From Thinopyrum elongatum (lineage: Eukaryota; Streptophyta; Magnoliopsida; Poales; Poaceae), in contig CM022303.1 of NCBI GenBank assembly GCA_011799875.1, positions 545,617,368-545,681,367 on the forward strand: DNA of 64,000 bases, given 5' to 3'. Below, in pieces: positions 45,606 through 56,377 of this stretch. The stretch's first letter is position 1. The number at the start of each line of letters is the position of its first letter. Position numbers and translations under genes: made by a program. The notes beneath the pieces are model-generated. The model was not told where the DNA came from. It worked only from the letters and a program-made list of their open reading frames with translations, and did not search any database.

Positions 45606-46334
45606 ATGGACAACGAAAAAATAACAACAAACACCAAACACATCACTGCCCATGGTACAACCATACTGGAGGTGGTGTACACCAACGACCCAAAGACCGT
45701 GGAGCGAATCATCAAAAAGTACGAGGAGAGGCTAAAGGAGGAGAAGAACAAGTTCGGCGGCCTCGACCTCGAGTACACACCTAAGAGTAGTTACAGACGT
45801 CAAGGGATCACCGTCGTGCAACTTGCCATGCGCGAGCATGTCCTCGTATACCACTACTGTAGGTCCGAGCGCTCCCAGACATTGCTTGACTTCCTGCAAC
45901 GCAAAGCGATAACTTTCGCTAGCGTCGACACCAGGGGCGACAAGACCATGCTTGCCCGTGCATGGATCAAAATTCCAGACGAGCACCACGTCGACATCCA
46001 AAGGCAATTCTGTATCAAGGGTGGTGGAGAAAGGGACTCCATGGGTGACCTTGCAGCGGCCATCATCGACCCCTCCTACAAGAACATGAAGAAATCATTC
46101 CCAAAGGAGAAGCACCAGTACTGGGAGTGGAAGCCGCTTTCCCCGCTACACCGTGAGTACGCAGCAAAAGATGGGTATGTTAGCTACGAGTTGAACCGTA
46201 GGATCCTAATCATCAAGGACGGGCTACGTCACCTCCACCAACAACCATTGAAGGAAAGACTCCGCCCCCGTAAGAACAAAGACGAGGGATCTTCCAGCGG
46301 CTGGAAGCGCCGGAAGGGAAACAACGGGTGGTGA
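45606..46334 (+). CDS. DEDDy 3'-5' exonuclease-like protein, copy 3 (intact, intronless)
   Basis: 242 residues in one exon. The ATG at 45606 sits in a good plant start context (GCCATGGA) and aligns with the start region of the other copies; the longer in-frame start at 45465 is less likely. An RNase D/WRN-like exonuclease fold is suggested by Exo I LDLEYT (Asp54, Glu56), Exo II in FASVDTRGD (Asp108 or Asp112) and Exo III YAAKD (Tyr185, Asp189). The spacing is that of a DEDDy nuclease, which removes nucleotides from 3' ends of DNA or RNA using two metal ions. The C-terminal 30 residues are basic (WKRRKG, RPRKNK), possibly nuclear-targeting. The intron of copy 2 is absent exactly at the D of Exo III. 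The gene is flanked by the motif arrays on both sides. Substrate is unknown. Confidence 0.78.
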   Translation: MDNEKITTNTKHITAHGTTILEVVYTNDPKTVERIIKKYEERLKEEKNKFGGLDLEYTPKSSYRRQGITVVQLAMREHVLVYHYCRSERSQTLLDFLQRKAITFASVDTRGDKTMLARAWIKIPDEHHVDIQRQFCIKGGGERDSMGDLAAAIIDPSYKNMKKSFPKEKHQYWEWKPLSPLHREYAAKDGYVSYELNRRILIIKDGLRHLHQQPLKERLRPRKNKDEGSSSGWKRRKGNNGW

Positions 46335-47461
46335 ATTAGGAGAAATTGGATGTCTACATTAAACTAGTAGTATCTAGTAGTATGGTAGTTTAAATTGAAT
46401 GAACCTATGTTGTAACTATGATTGTTGTTGGTCAAAGATGATGTGTGTACTGTATTACTGTTTTACATTGAACATAGTGGCGTGCTCATGTACAAATGCA
46501 TAGTACGTTTTGCATGTCTAAATGCAATTAGTAAGTTATCTGGTACTGAGTGAACATTTGTTGTAACTGTGATTATAGAAGGACAAAGATGTCACATGAT
46601 ATTGTATTATAATTTTCATACTTATCTTGTACAAGATGCATCGTGCATTGCAAGAATATGTGATTGTGTCGTTGTTAACTTTCTGTAAAATTCTTATTCA
46701 AGATTGGCATGAACAACTCACAAATATTTTAGAAGAACTTCATTATACCCATGCCCAGCTTTTTTGAAACACTGTGAGATCTTAAACAAATTTGATATTC
46801 CAATGCAGTAAACACTGAGAGCACTTTGAAACGTGCCTCTCCGACTAAACCTGTTTAGCACACAAAAATTGAGACGACAAACACACGGACGTGACTCTTC
46901 ATAGAATAACACCACGCCTCCTATAGCAACACAATAGTGACTCCCTCAACAGAGATGTTGATGGAAAAAACATTCGGTACACAAAGGCAAGGGACAAGCA
47001 GTTTGAGAGTCTAAGCGCATTGAAAATAAATTAAAATCACACAACAACCATTTGACATCAAACACTATCTAAATATAGGACTACGACTCAACTACAAGAC
47101 AGAGGCAAGTCCCTAGCGCATTGAGAACCTCATTGCTGTTGCACACAGGTTCCTCTCCGTACAACCGTGTACTGCCGGATGCCACCAACCTACACCGTTG
47201 TGTGCAACTGGCCTACGGACAACCGTGGCTCTGTAAATGACAACTCAAACCCATGCCTGTGGTGCCACACGCCCATGGCTCTAGAAACTTCACACTTGTG
47301 CATCCACAACCGAGCCTCTCTAACTAAGTATTCGGACCGATACCTCTACTGCCATACTTCTGTGCCTCTAGGGACTTCACACTTTTGTGCATCCAGAGGG
47401 TTGATACCCGTCCCTCGAGAAGCCCCACATCCGTGCCTGTAGTGACTTCATTTCCGTGCCT
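46335..47461 (-). repeat. Right motif array, second part
   Basis: 46335-46820 is AT-rich downstream sequence with no gene. From 46825, CGTGCCTCTC-type motifs return. 47230-47461 is an inverted copy of the left tandem unit, with landmarks GGATGCACAAAAGTGTG, GTCCGAATAC and GTGGGGCTTCTCGAGG on the minus strand. It is interrupted at 47461 by the solo LTR. Confidence 0.65.
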
Positions 47462-48975
47462 TGATGACCCACAAGTATAGAGGATCAATTGTAGTCCTTT
47501 CAATAAGAGTGTCGAACCCAACAAGGAGCAGAAGGAAATGACAAGTGGTTTTCAGCAAGGTATTTTCTGCAAGCACTGAAATAGTCGGTAACAGATAGTT
47601 TGATAGCAAGATAATTTGTAATGAGCAAGTAACGGTAACGGTAAATAAAGTGCAGCAAGGTAGCACAATCCTTTTGTGGCAAAGGACGGGCCAAAATAGT
47701 CTCTTATGATAAGCAAATCGTTCTTGAGGGTACACGGGAATTTCATCATATCATTTTTGTCATGTTGGTTTGATTCGTGTTCGCTACTTTGATAATTTGA
47801 TATGTGGGTGGACTGGTGCTTAGGTGCTATTCTTACTTGAACAAACCTCCTCCTTATGATTAACCCCCTCACAAGCATCCGCAACTATGAGAAAAGTATT
47901 AAGATAAAATCTAACCATAGCATTAAACTTTTGGATCCAAACCAGTCCCTTACGAAGTAGCGCATAAACTAGGGTTTAAGCTTCTGTCACTCTAGCAACC
48001 CATCATCTAATAACTACTCCACAATGCATTCCCTTAGGCCCAAATATGGTGAAGTGCCATGTAGTCGACGTTCACATGACACCACTAAGGGAATCACAAC
48101 ATACATATCATCAAAATATCGAACACATATCAAGTTCACATGATTACTTGCAACATGACTTCTCCCATGACCTCAAGAACAAAAGTAACTACTCACAAAT
48201 AATAACCATGCTCAAGATCAGAGGGGTATTAAATAGCATAATGGATCTGAACATATAATCTTCCATCAAATAAACCATATAGTAATCAACTACAAGATGT
48301 AATCAACACTACTAGTCACCCACAAGTACCAATCTAAGGTTCCGGTACAAAGATTGAACACAAGAGATGAACTAGGGTTTGAGAGGAGATGGTGCTGTTG
48401 AAGATGTTGATGGAGATGGCCCTCCCAAAGATGGAAGTGTTGTTGGTGATGACGATGACGATGATTTCCCCCTCCGGGAGGGAAGTTCCCCCGGCGAAAT
48501 CGCTCTGCCTGAGGGCAAAAGTGCTCCTGCACAAGTTCCGCCTCGAGACGGCAGCGCTTCATCCCGAAAGTCCTCTCCTTATTTTTTCTAGGTCAAAATG
48601 ACTTATATACATGAAGAGGGGTAGCGAAGGTGGGCCGAGGAGGGCACAACCCACCAGGGCGCGCCTGGGCTCCCTGGCGCGCTCAGGTGGGTTGTGACCA
48701 CCTGGTGGGCCCCCTCTGTTAGTTATTTGCTCCAATATTCTTCAAAATTCCAAAATAACTCTCCGTAAATTTTTAGCTCATTTGGAGATGTGCAGAATAG
48801 GTAACTCTGACGTAGCTTTTTCGGGTCCAGAATTCTAGCTGCCGGTATTCTCCCTCTTTGTGTAAACCTTGCATAATATGAGAGAAAAGGCATTAGAAAT
48901 ACTCCAAAAGGCATTATTATGTATAAGAACATTATAAATTACAGTAGGAAAACATGATGCAAAATGGATGTATCA
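47462..48975 (-). repeat. Element G: solo LTR, Athila/Sabrina-like
   Basis: 1,514 bases with ends TGATGACCCACAAG and GGATGTATCA, and a perfect target duplication TGCCT (47457-47461 and 48976-48980). On the minus strand it begins TGATACATCCATTTTGCATC, a start I recognise from very common Triticeae Gypsy LTRs. No coding sequence or second LTR is present, so it most likely formed by recombination between two LTRs. The short open frames inside are not genes. Confidence 0.87.
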
Positions 48976-49198
48976 TGCCTCCGGTGACTCCATCCATGTG
49001 CCTCACGTGATATGCGCCGTGACACTTACGTGCTCTGCACGTGTGATCGCTCGCGCATCTTTGGTGTTGCACATACGTTCCTCCCTGTACAGTCGTGTGC
49101 TTCCGGATGCCACCAACCTATGCCTGTGCCTCTAGAGACATCACATTTGTGCATCCAGAGGATTGATACCCATGCCTCAACAAGCCCCACATCCCTGC
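48976..49198 (-). repeat. Right motif array, third part
   Basis: Continues the inverted unit after the solo LTR (ATGCCTCCGGTGACTCC, GTGCCTCTAGAGACATC, CATGCCTCAACAAGCCCCAC) and is cut at 49198 by element C. Confidence 0.65.
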
Positions 49199-50920
49199 TG
49201 ATGGAAATATGCCCTAGAGGCAACAATAAAATGGTTATTATTATATTTCCTAAATCATGATAAAGGTTTATTATTCATGCTAGAATTGTATTGATCGGAA
49301 ACTAAAATACATGTGTGAATACATAAACAAATACCGTGTTCCTAGTAAGCCTCTACTAGACTAGCTCGTTGATCAAAGATGGTTAAGGTTTCCTAACCAT
49401 AGAAATGTGTTGTCATTTGATAACGGGATCACATCATTAGGAGAATGATGTGATGGACAAGACCAATCCATTAGCTTAGCATATGATCGTTCAATTTATT
49501 GCTACTGCTTTCTTAATGTCAAATACATATTCCTTCGACTATGAGATTATGCAACTCCCGGATACCGGAGGAATACCTTGTGTGCTATCAAACATCACAA
49601 CGTAACTAGGTGATCATAAAGATGCTCTACAGGTATCTCCGAAGGTGTTTGTTGAGTTGGCATAGATCGAGATTAGGATTTGTCACTCCGTGTATCGGAG
49701 AGGTATCTCTGGGCCCTCTCGGTAATACACATCATAAGAAGCCTTGCAAGCAAAGTGAATAAGGAGTTAGCTGCAAGATGATGTATTACGGAACGAGTAA
49801 AGAGACTTGCCGGTAACGAGATTGAAATAGGTATCAAGATACCGATGATCGAATCTCGGGAAAGTAACATACCGACGGACAAAGGGAATTACGTATGTTG
49901 TCATAAGGTTCGACCGATAAAGATCTTCATAGAATATGTAGGAGCCAATATGGGCATCCAGGTTCCGCTATTGGTTATTGACCGGAGAGGTGTCTCGGTC
50001 ATGTCTACATAGTTCTCGAACCCGTAGGGTCCGCATGCTTAACGTTCGTTGACGATATAGTATTATATGAGTTATGTATGTTGGTAACTGAATGTTGTTC
50101 GGAGTCCCGGATGAGATCACGGACATGACGAGGAGCTCCGGAATGGTCCGGGGGTAAAGATTGATATATGGGATAATAGTGTTTGGTCTTCGGAAGGGTT
50201 CCAGAATTCACCGAAAGGGGTTTCGGATGTTTCCCGAAATGTTCTGGTGCGAGAACACTTTATTTGGGCCAAGGGGTAAAGCCCACGAGGTTTTTGGAAA
50301 GTGCAGAAGGAAGTTTTGCGGAGGCCAAGGGCCAGACGCCAGGGACCCTGGCGTCTGGGTCCAAACGCCGGGAACCCTGGCGTCTGGTCCTGGAGTCCAA
50401 GAAGGACTCTTGCCTTTCGGGCAAAACTGACTTTGAGGAGGCTTTTACTCCAAGTTTCGACCCCAGGGCTCAACATATAAATAGAGGGGCAGGGCTAGCA
50501 CCCAAGACACATCAAGATTCACCAAGCTGTGTGCTAGCAACCCCGTCCCCTCTAGTTTATCCTCCGTCATAATTTTCGTTGTGCTTGGCGAAGCCCTGCG
50601 GAGATTGTTCTTCACCACCACCGTCATCACGCCGTCGTGCTGCCGGAACTCATCTACTACTTTGCCTCTCTTGCTGGATCGAGAAGGCGAGGACGTCATC
50701 GAGCTGAACGTGTGGTGAACATGGAGGTGCCGTACGTTCGGTACTTGATTGGGACGGGCCATGAAGGTGTACGACTACATCAACCGTGTTGATAAACGCT
50801 TCCGCTTAGCGATCTTCAAGGGTATGAAGATGTTCTCCCCTCTCATAGCTATGCATCTCCATTGATAGATCTTGCATGTGCGTAGAATTTTTTTTGTTTT
50901 CCATGCAACGTTCCCTAACA
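49199..50920 (+). repeat. 5' LTR of element C
   Basis: 1,722 bases from TGATGGAAATATGCCC to CGTTCCCTAACA. The TATA box is TATAAATA at 50476-50483. It is followed after one base by the primer-binding site. Confidence 0.9.
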
Positions 50921-50921
50921 A

Positions 50922-50940
50922 TGGTATCAGAGCCAGGTTT
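50922..50940 (+). other. Primer-binding site of element C
   Basis: TGGTATCAGAGCCAGGTTT matches the initiator tRNA-Met 3' end for 19 bases, up to the position of methyladenosine 58, then diverges (ATGGG). This is the normal length, in contrast to element E. Confidence 0.85.
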
Positions 50941-52243
50941 ATGGGTAGATGATATGCACGAGTAGAACACAAAGGAGTTGTGGGCGGTGATGTTCATACT
51001 GCTTACCACCAACGTCTTGTTTTGATTCAGCGATATTGTGGGGTGAAGCGGCCCGGACCAACCTTACATGTCCACGCACATGAGACCGGTTCCACCGACT
51101 GACATGCAACTTGTTTTGCATAAAGGTGGCTGGCGGGTGTCTGTATCTCCTATTTTAGTTGAATCAAGTTTGACTACGGCCGGTCCTTGAAGAAGGTTAA
51201 AACAACAAACTTGATAATCACCGTTGTGGTTTTTGCGTAGTTAGGAACGGTTCTTGCTAGAAGCCCGTAGCAACCACATAAAACTTGCAACAACAAAGTA
51301 GAGGATGTCTAACTTGTTTTTGCAGCGCATGTTGTGATGTGATATGGTCAAGACGTGATGTGATATACGTTGTTGTATGAGATGACCATGTTTTGTAATA
51401 TTGACAACCGGCAGGAGCCTTAGGGTTGTCTCTTAATTATTGTATGAAGTGCAAGCGCCATGTAATTGCTTTACTTTATCGCTATGCGTTAGCAATAGTT
51501 GTAGAAGCAATAGTTGGCGAGACGACCCCGACGCAACGATGGAGATCAAGGTGTCGACCGGTGACGATGGAGATCATGACGATGCTTTGGAGATGGAGAT
51601 CAAAAGCACAAGATGATGATGGCCATATCATGTCACATATTTTTGATTGCATGTGATGTTTATCCTTTATGCATCTTATTTTGCTTAGAACGGCGGTAGC
51701 ATTATAAGATGATCCCTTCACTAAATTTCAAGATAAAAGTGTTCTCTCTGAGTATGCACCGTTGCCAAAGTTTGTTGTTTCGAAGCGCCTCGTGATGATC
51801 GGGTGTGATAGACTCTACGTTCACATACAACGGGTGTAAGACAGTTTTGCACATGCAGAATACTTGGGTTAAACTTGACGACCCTAGCATGTATAGACAT
51901 GGTCTTGGAACACTGGAGACCGAAAGGTCGAACGTGAGTCATATAGTAGATATGATCAACATAGAGATGTTCACCATTGATGACTACCCCATCTCACGTG
52001 ATGATCGGACATGGGTTAGTTGATTTGGATCATGTATCACTTAGATAACTTGAGGGATGTTATTTTAAGTGGGAGTTCATTAGTACTTTGATTAATTGAA
52101 CTTAATTTATCATGAACTTAGTCTTAATAGTTTTTGCATATCTATGTCATAGATCAATAGCTCGCGATGTAGCTTCCCCATTTTTTTATACGTTCCTAGA
52201 GAAAACTAAGTTGAAAGATGATGGTAGCAATAATGCGGACTGA
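50941..52243 (+). other. Leader of element C, no intact gene
   Basis: Untranslated leader typical of BARE/Angela elements. Open frames are short and unrelated to known proteins. Its AT-rich 3' part (52080-52190) precedes the decayed start of gag. Confidence 0.5.
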
Positions 52244-52840
52244 GTCCGTGATCTGAGGATTATCCTCATTGCTGCACAGAAGAATTATGTCCTTGATGCA
52301 CCGCTAGGTGACAGACCTGCTGTAGGAGCTACTGCAGACGTTATGAACGTCTGGCAGACTCGATCTAATGACTACTCAATAGTTCAGTGTGCCATGCTTT
52401 ACGGCTTAGAACCGGGACTTCAAAGACGTTTTGAACGTCACGAAGCATATGAGATGTTCCAAGAGCTGAAGTTGATATTTCAAGCTAAATGTTCGGGTTG
52501 AGAGATATGAAGTCTCCAACAAGTTCTATAGCTGCAAGATGGAGGAGAATAGTTCTGCCAGTGAACACATACTCAAAATGTCTGGGTATCATAACCACTT
52601 GACTCAGCTGGGAATTGATCATCCAGTTGAGAGTGTTATTAACAGAGTTCTTCAGTCACTGCCACCAAGCTACAAAGGCTTCGTGATGAACTATAATATG
52701 CAAGGGATGACGAAAACGATTCCCAAGCTCTTCGCGAAGCTGAAATCGGCGGAGGTAGAAATCAAGAAAGAACATCAAGTGTTGATGGTTAACAAGACCA
52801 CTAGTTTCAAGAAAAAGGGCAAGGGAAATAAAGGGAACTT
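52244..52840 (+). pseudogene. gag: Element C gag core
   Basis: Copia-type gag. One frame reads VRDLRIILIAAQKNYVLDAP and on through HEAYEMFQELKLIF; after a frameshift near 52495 another frame reads HNHLTQLGIDHPVES, LQSLPPSYKGF and a lysine-rich tail. The tail is cut at GNF by element D and resumes at 61925 with NFKKNGKQ and the zinc knuckle, with AACTT duplicated. No valid start remains. Confidence 0.75.
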
Positions 52841-54413
52841 TGAAAGGATCGAGAAGAGGTGTCTTGAGGGGGGGGGGGAGTGATTAGACCCTCAACAAAT
52901 AAAGGTGGCAATTTTTAAGTTCTTCATGTTAAGGTGGAGTTTTAGCACAAGTTTAAACATTCACAATACATATCAAGCAAGCATGGCAAGAGTATATGAG
53001 CAGCGGAAAGTAAAGCATGCAACTTGCAAGAATGTAAAGGGATGGGATTGGAGTGTGCAAACGCAATTGGAGACACGGAGATTTTTGGCGTGGTTCCGAT
53101 AGGTGGTGCTATCGTACGTCCACGTTGATGGAGACTTCAATCCACGGAGGGCTCCACCCACGAAGGGTCCACGAAGAAGCAACCTTGTTTATCCCACCAT
53201 GGCCATCGCCCACGAAGGACTTGCCTCACTAGGGTAGATCTTCACGAAGTAGGCGATCTCCTTGCCCTTACAAACTCCTTGGTTCAACTCCATAATCTTG
53301 ACGGAGGCTCCCAAGTGACACCTAACCAATCTAGGAGACACCACTCTCCAAAAGGTAATAGATGGTGTGTTGATGATGAACTCCTTGCTCTTGTGCTTCA
53401 AATGATAGTCTCCCCAACACTCAACTCTCTCTCATAGATTTGGATTTGGTGGAAAGATGATATGAGTGGAAAGCAACTTGGGGAAGGCTAGAGATCAAGA
53501 TTCTTATGGTTGGATTGGAATGTCTTGGTCTCAACACATGAGTAGGTGGTTCTCTCTCAGAAAATGAATGCTGGAAGTGTAGGCACGTTCTGATGGCTTT
53601 CCTCACGAATGGAGGAAGGGTGGAGGGGTATATATAGCCTCCACACCAAAATCTAACCGTTACACACAATTTACCAAACTCGGTGGGACCGAATAGTGAA
53701 ACTCGGTCAGACCGATTTAGTTCAAAATGTGAACATTAGGATTTTCGGTGGGACCGACATGTCAACTTGGTGAGACCGATTTCGTTAGGGTTAGGGTAAA
53801 ACCTCATCTCGGTTTGACCGATTACACAAACTCGGTGAGACCGATTTTAGTAATAAGCAAACAGAGAGTTGGCCAAGCAAACTCGGTGGGGCCAACTACC
53901 TATTTCGGTGAGACCGAAATATTGCAGTAGGCAACAGAGAGTTTGCAAGCCCATCTCGGTGAGACCGAGATCCCATCGGTGAGACCGAACTGATTAGGGT
54001 TTCTACCAGTGGCTATGTCAAATGAACTCGGTGGCGCCGGATAGATCAAATCGGTGGGGCCGTGTTTGACTTTAGGTTTAGGACATATTTGGAAATGAGA
54101 AAGTGGTTGAGGGCTTTAGGAGCATATCACTAAGCACTTTGAGCAAGCAAGCCATTAAGCAACACATCATCCCCTTTTAATAGTATTGGCTTTCCTATGG
54201 ACTCAATGTGATCTTGGATCACTAAAATGAAAAGAGTAGAGTCTTGAGCTTGAGCCAATATGTGTCCTTAGCATCTTGAAGGGGTTCCACATCCTCTTGT
54301 CCTGCCACTCCACTGTTGAACTTATCTGAAATATACTAGATAAAAGTATTAGTCCAACAAGAGATATGTTGACATTAATTACCAAAATCACCCAGGGAGC
54401 ACTTGTGCTTTCA
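52841..54413 (-). repeat. 3' LTR of element D
   Basis: 1,573 bases, TGAAAG to CTTTCA on the minus strand. The TATA box TATATATA is at 53629-53636. It contains the near-palindromic TCGGTGNGACCGA cluster at 53680-54064. Confidence 0.9.
53680..54064. repeat. Cluster of near-palindromic TCGGTGNGACCGA motifs in LTR of element D
   Basis: About a dozen copies of TCGGTGGGACCGA, TCGGTGAGACCGA and variants, spaced 15-40 bases, upstream of the TATA box on the minus strand. The same cluster is in the 5' LTR at 61191-61574. The spacing is irregular, so it is not a tandem repeat. Confidence 0.8.
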
Positions 54414-54427
54414 ATCTCCCCCTTTTT
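54414..54427 (-). other. Polypurine tract of element D
   Basis: Minus strand reads AAAAAGGGGGAGAT directly upstream of the 3' LTR. Confidence 0.8.
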
Positions 54428-56377
54428 GGTAATTGATGACAAGATACATCAAAGCTTTAGATAAAGATACAAGGAATAGCAAGTAAAGCTTTGGAAAGAC
54501 ATGTAACATGCATAGGCTCCCCCTACATGTATGCAATCATGTGAAGATAGAATATAATACCATGTGAATGCATAAGCATGACAGAGCAGGCAATGAGTTA
54601 CATGTATCTTGGCTATATGCATCAGAGCAAATGGTGTGAATATAGGAAGTGTACCTCAATGTTCATGATTCCTTCTTGCAAACAATATGTACATCAGCAA
54701 GAGATCATCATGCACATGAGTGTGATGCATATACTTACCTTGCGGTCATGAGCTGGCTTTGGAAGAGATGAACCTGAGTAAACAAGGTTAGATAACACAG
54801 GAATATCTACTAAGCAGAGCAAGAACAGGAAACCACAAGAGTACCAAGATTGGGATGACATGTAGTGAGTGAGTACTTAGTACTCTATTTGGATATTGAC
54901 ATGTCCCCAAAGAGTAAAGATATGCAATGAATTCCAAAGATTTTCTTCCCTTAGAAATGAGCTCTCTCTCCCCCTGAATCTTATATATTAGATAATGGGA
55001 GAAGATAGGGAAAAGAAAATCAGAGCAAGAACAAAATCAGAGTAAAACAATCATAATAAACATAACACATACTAACATGTCTTTCCCCTCTTGAAGACAT
55101 GTGACTTCTCTCCTCTATGGAAAATAATCATCTGGAGAAGCTTAAGGTGTGCATTCTCTCTTATGTGATAAGCTTTGATGTGCTCTCTCTCCCCCTTTGA
55201 CATCAATTTCCAAGAAGGGATCTTCTGGAGCATGAGTCAAGTAGGTTTGGTCCTTGAGTCATAGTACAAAGCAACATGTAATATAAGATGCTGGTAGAGG
55301 ACAAGAATCATCGAGTGGAGCTGGAACAAATATGCAGGATGCAAATGGCAAAGTGTTTTCTCAGTATTGAATTTGGTTACTCCGAGTTGTTTGCTTTGGT
55401 GGCACCGAGTTGTTTCGGTTTGGCCGAGAAGAACAAATCGGTGAGGCTGATTTCAACACAGAGAGAAAACAATTGTCATCTCAGCTCACTTAGGCAAATA
55501 AGATCTCACAAGGATTTGCAAGGAATTAACTGAAAGATTTGCAATGAATTGGATGCAGGGAATGCAGAAAATAATCAGAGAAAAGAAAAGAAATCTAGAT
55601 GAAGTTTTTTTTTGAAAAGGAATATGTATGCAAGAAACAAATGCAAAAACACAGAAAAACACAAGAGAGCTTCATCTAGAATTGGTCGGTGACAAAGTCA
55701 CCTATGTTAGAGTATATTGACTTAGGAGTCAAGTGAAGACACTTGATCATAGGTCATACTCATCGTTTAAGCTCAAAATGGGGTTACCATTTTTTGTTCA
55801 AGCATTTTGATGTATTCTCATCTTGTTGAGCTGCTTTAACCCATGTCTTGGGGTAAAGCTTCTCTAAGATGGAATATCATACCTTGGGTGGTGGTGTTGA
55901 TCTTGATCATGTAGTTGAACTTGTGTGGGATGCTCAAGGTTGATGTAGTTTATCAAGAGTTGGGAGCACCACTTGTAGTTTGAGTTCATCTTCCTACATG
56001 GGTTAGTCTTGCAAGGAAAAGCACTTGTGTATCCAAAATGACAAACATGATATTGATACCAAATGAAATTTGATATAAAGAAGTTGTCAAAGGATGTATT
56101 GAAAGGATTCATGCTTCCTTGTCTTCAACCACCATATTGTAGAGACTTGGTGATGTAGAGATTGCTCAAGATGTGAGTGAGTTGCAATCTCATAGACTTT
56201 GGCTTATCCAAGTACCTACAAGGGTTAGATGACATGCAAGAGTACAAATATAGATCCAAGACATATGATCATCTTCATAAGAGAAACATCAAGGATTAGT
56301 CAAAACTCATGCCTTGCATGTATCCAAATGGAGTTTCTACTCCAAGTTTGAAGCATCAATGATGTTCAATTCACCTC
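54428..56377 (-). other. Element D region between pol and 3' LTR
   Basis: About 1.95 kb, AT-rich. Some SIRE-lineage elements carry an envelope-like ORF here; none is seen, and the longest minus-strand frame (82 codons near 55864-56112) shows no matching features. One more TCGGT-type motif lies near 55400-55450. Confidence 0.6.

Larger units (their letters stand above)
6799..49198. mobile_element. Putative gene-carrying non-autonomous CACTA-like element, interrupted by B, F and G
   Basis: Seen: the sequence at 6799 begins CACTGCTAAAAAAAG. Dense copies of a short motif (GAGGCACGG core, with variants) follow in one orientation at 6831-7664 and 26284-26420. Mostly inverted copies, including a whole inverted copy of the roughly 200-base unit, lie at 41670-42230, 46825-47461 and 48976-49198. 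Between the arrays are exonuclease copy 2, a B3-like gene and exonuclease copy 3. Known: CACTA elements begin CACTA or CACTG, make 3-base duplications and carry short subterminal repeats in both orientations; non-autonomous ones can carry host gene pieces. Inferred: these parts are one element of about 8.7 kb after removing B, F and G. The right end and target duplication (left flank TGA) are outside the window, and no transposase is seen. Confidence 0.42.

Noticed and set aside
47552..48591. Open frames of 64-110 codons in the solo LTR
   Set aside because: Non-coding LTR of a known high-copy type; frames are on both strands and have no domain.
50161..50572. Open frames of 89-129 codons within the LTR of element C
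   Set aside because: They overlap each other and the TATA region of the LTR, with repeats such as GGCGTCTGG giving low-complexity products.
53680..54064. Regularly recurring palindrome resembling a CRISPR array
   Set aside because: Spacing is irregular, the units vary, and the sequence is an LTR of a plant retrotransposon.
55864..56112. Envelope-like ORF downstream of pol in element D
   Set aside because: Only 82 codons, no signal peptide or transmembrane pattern.
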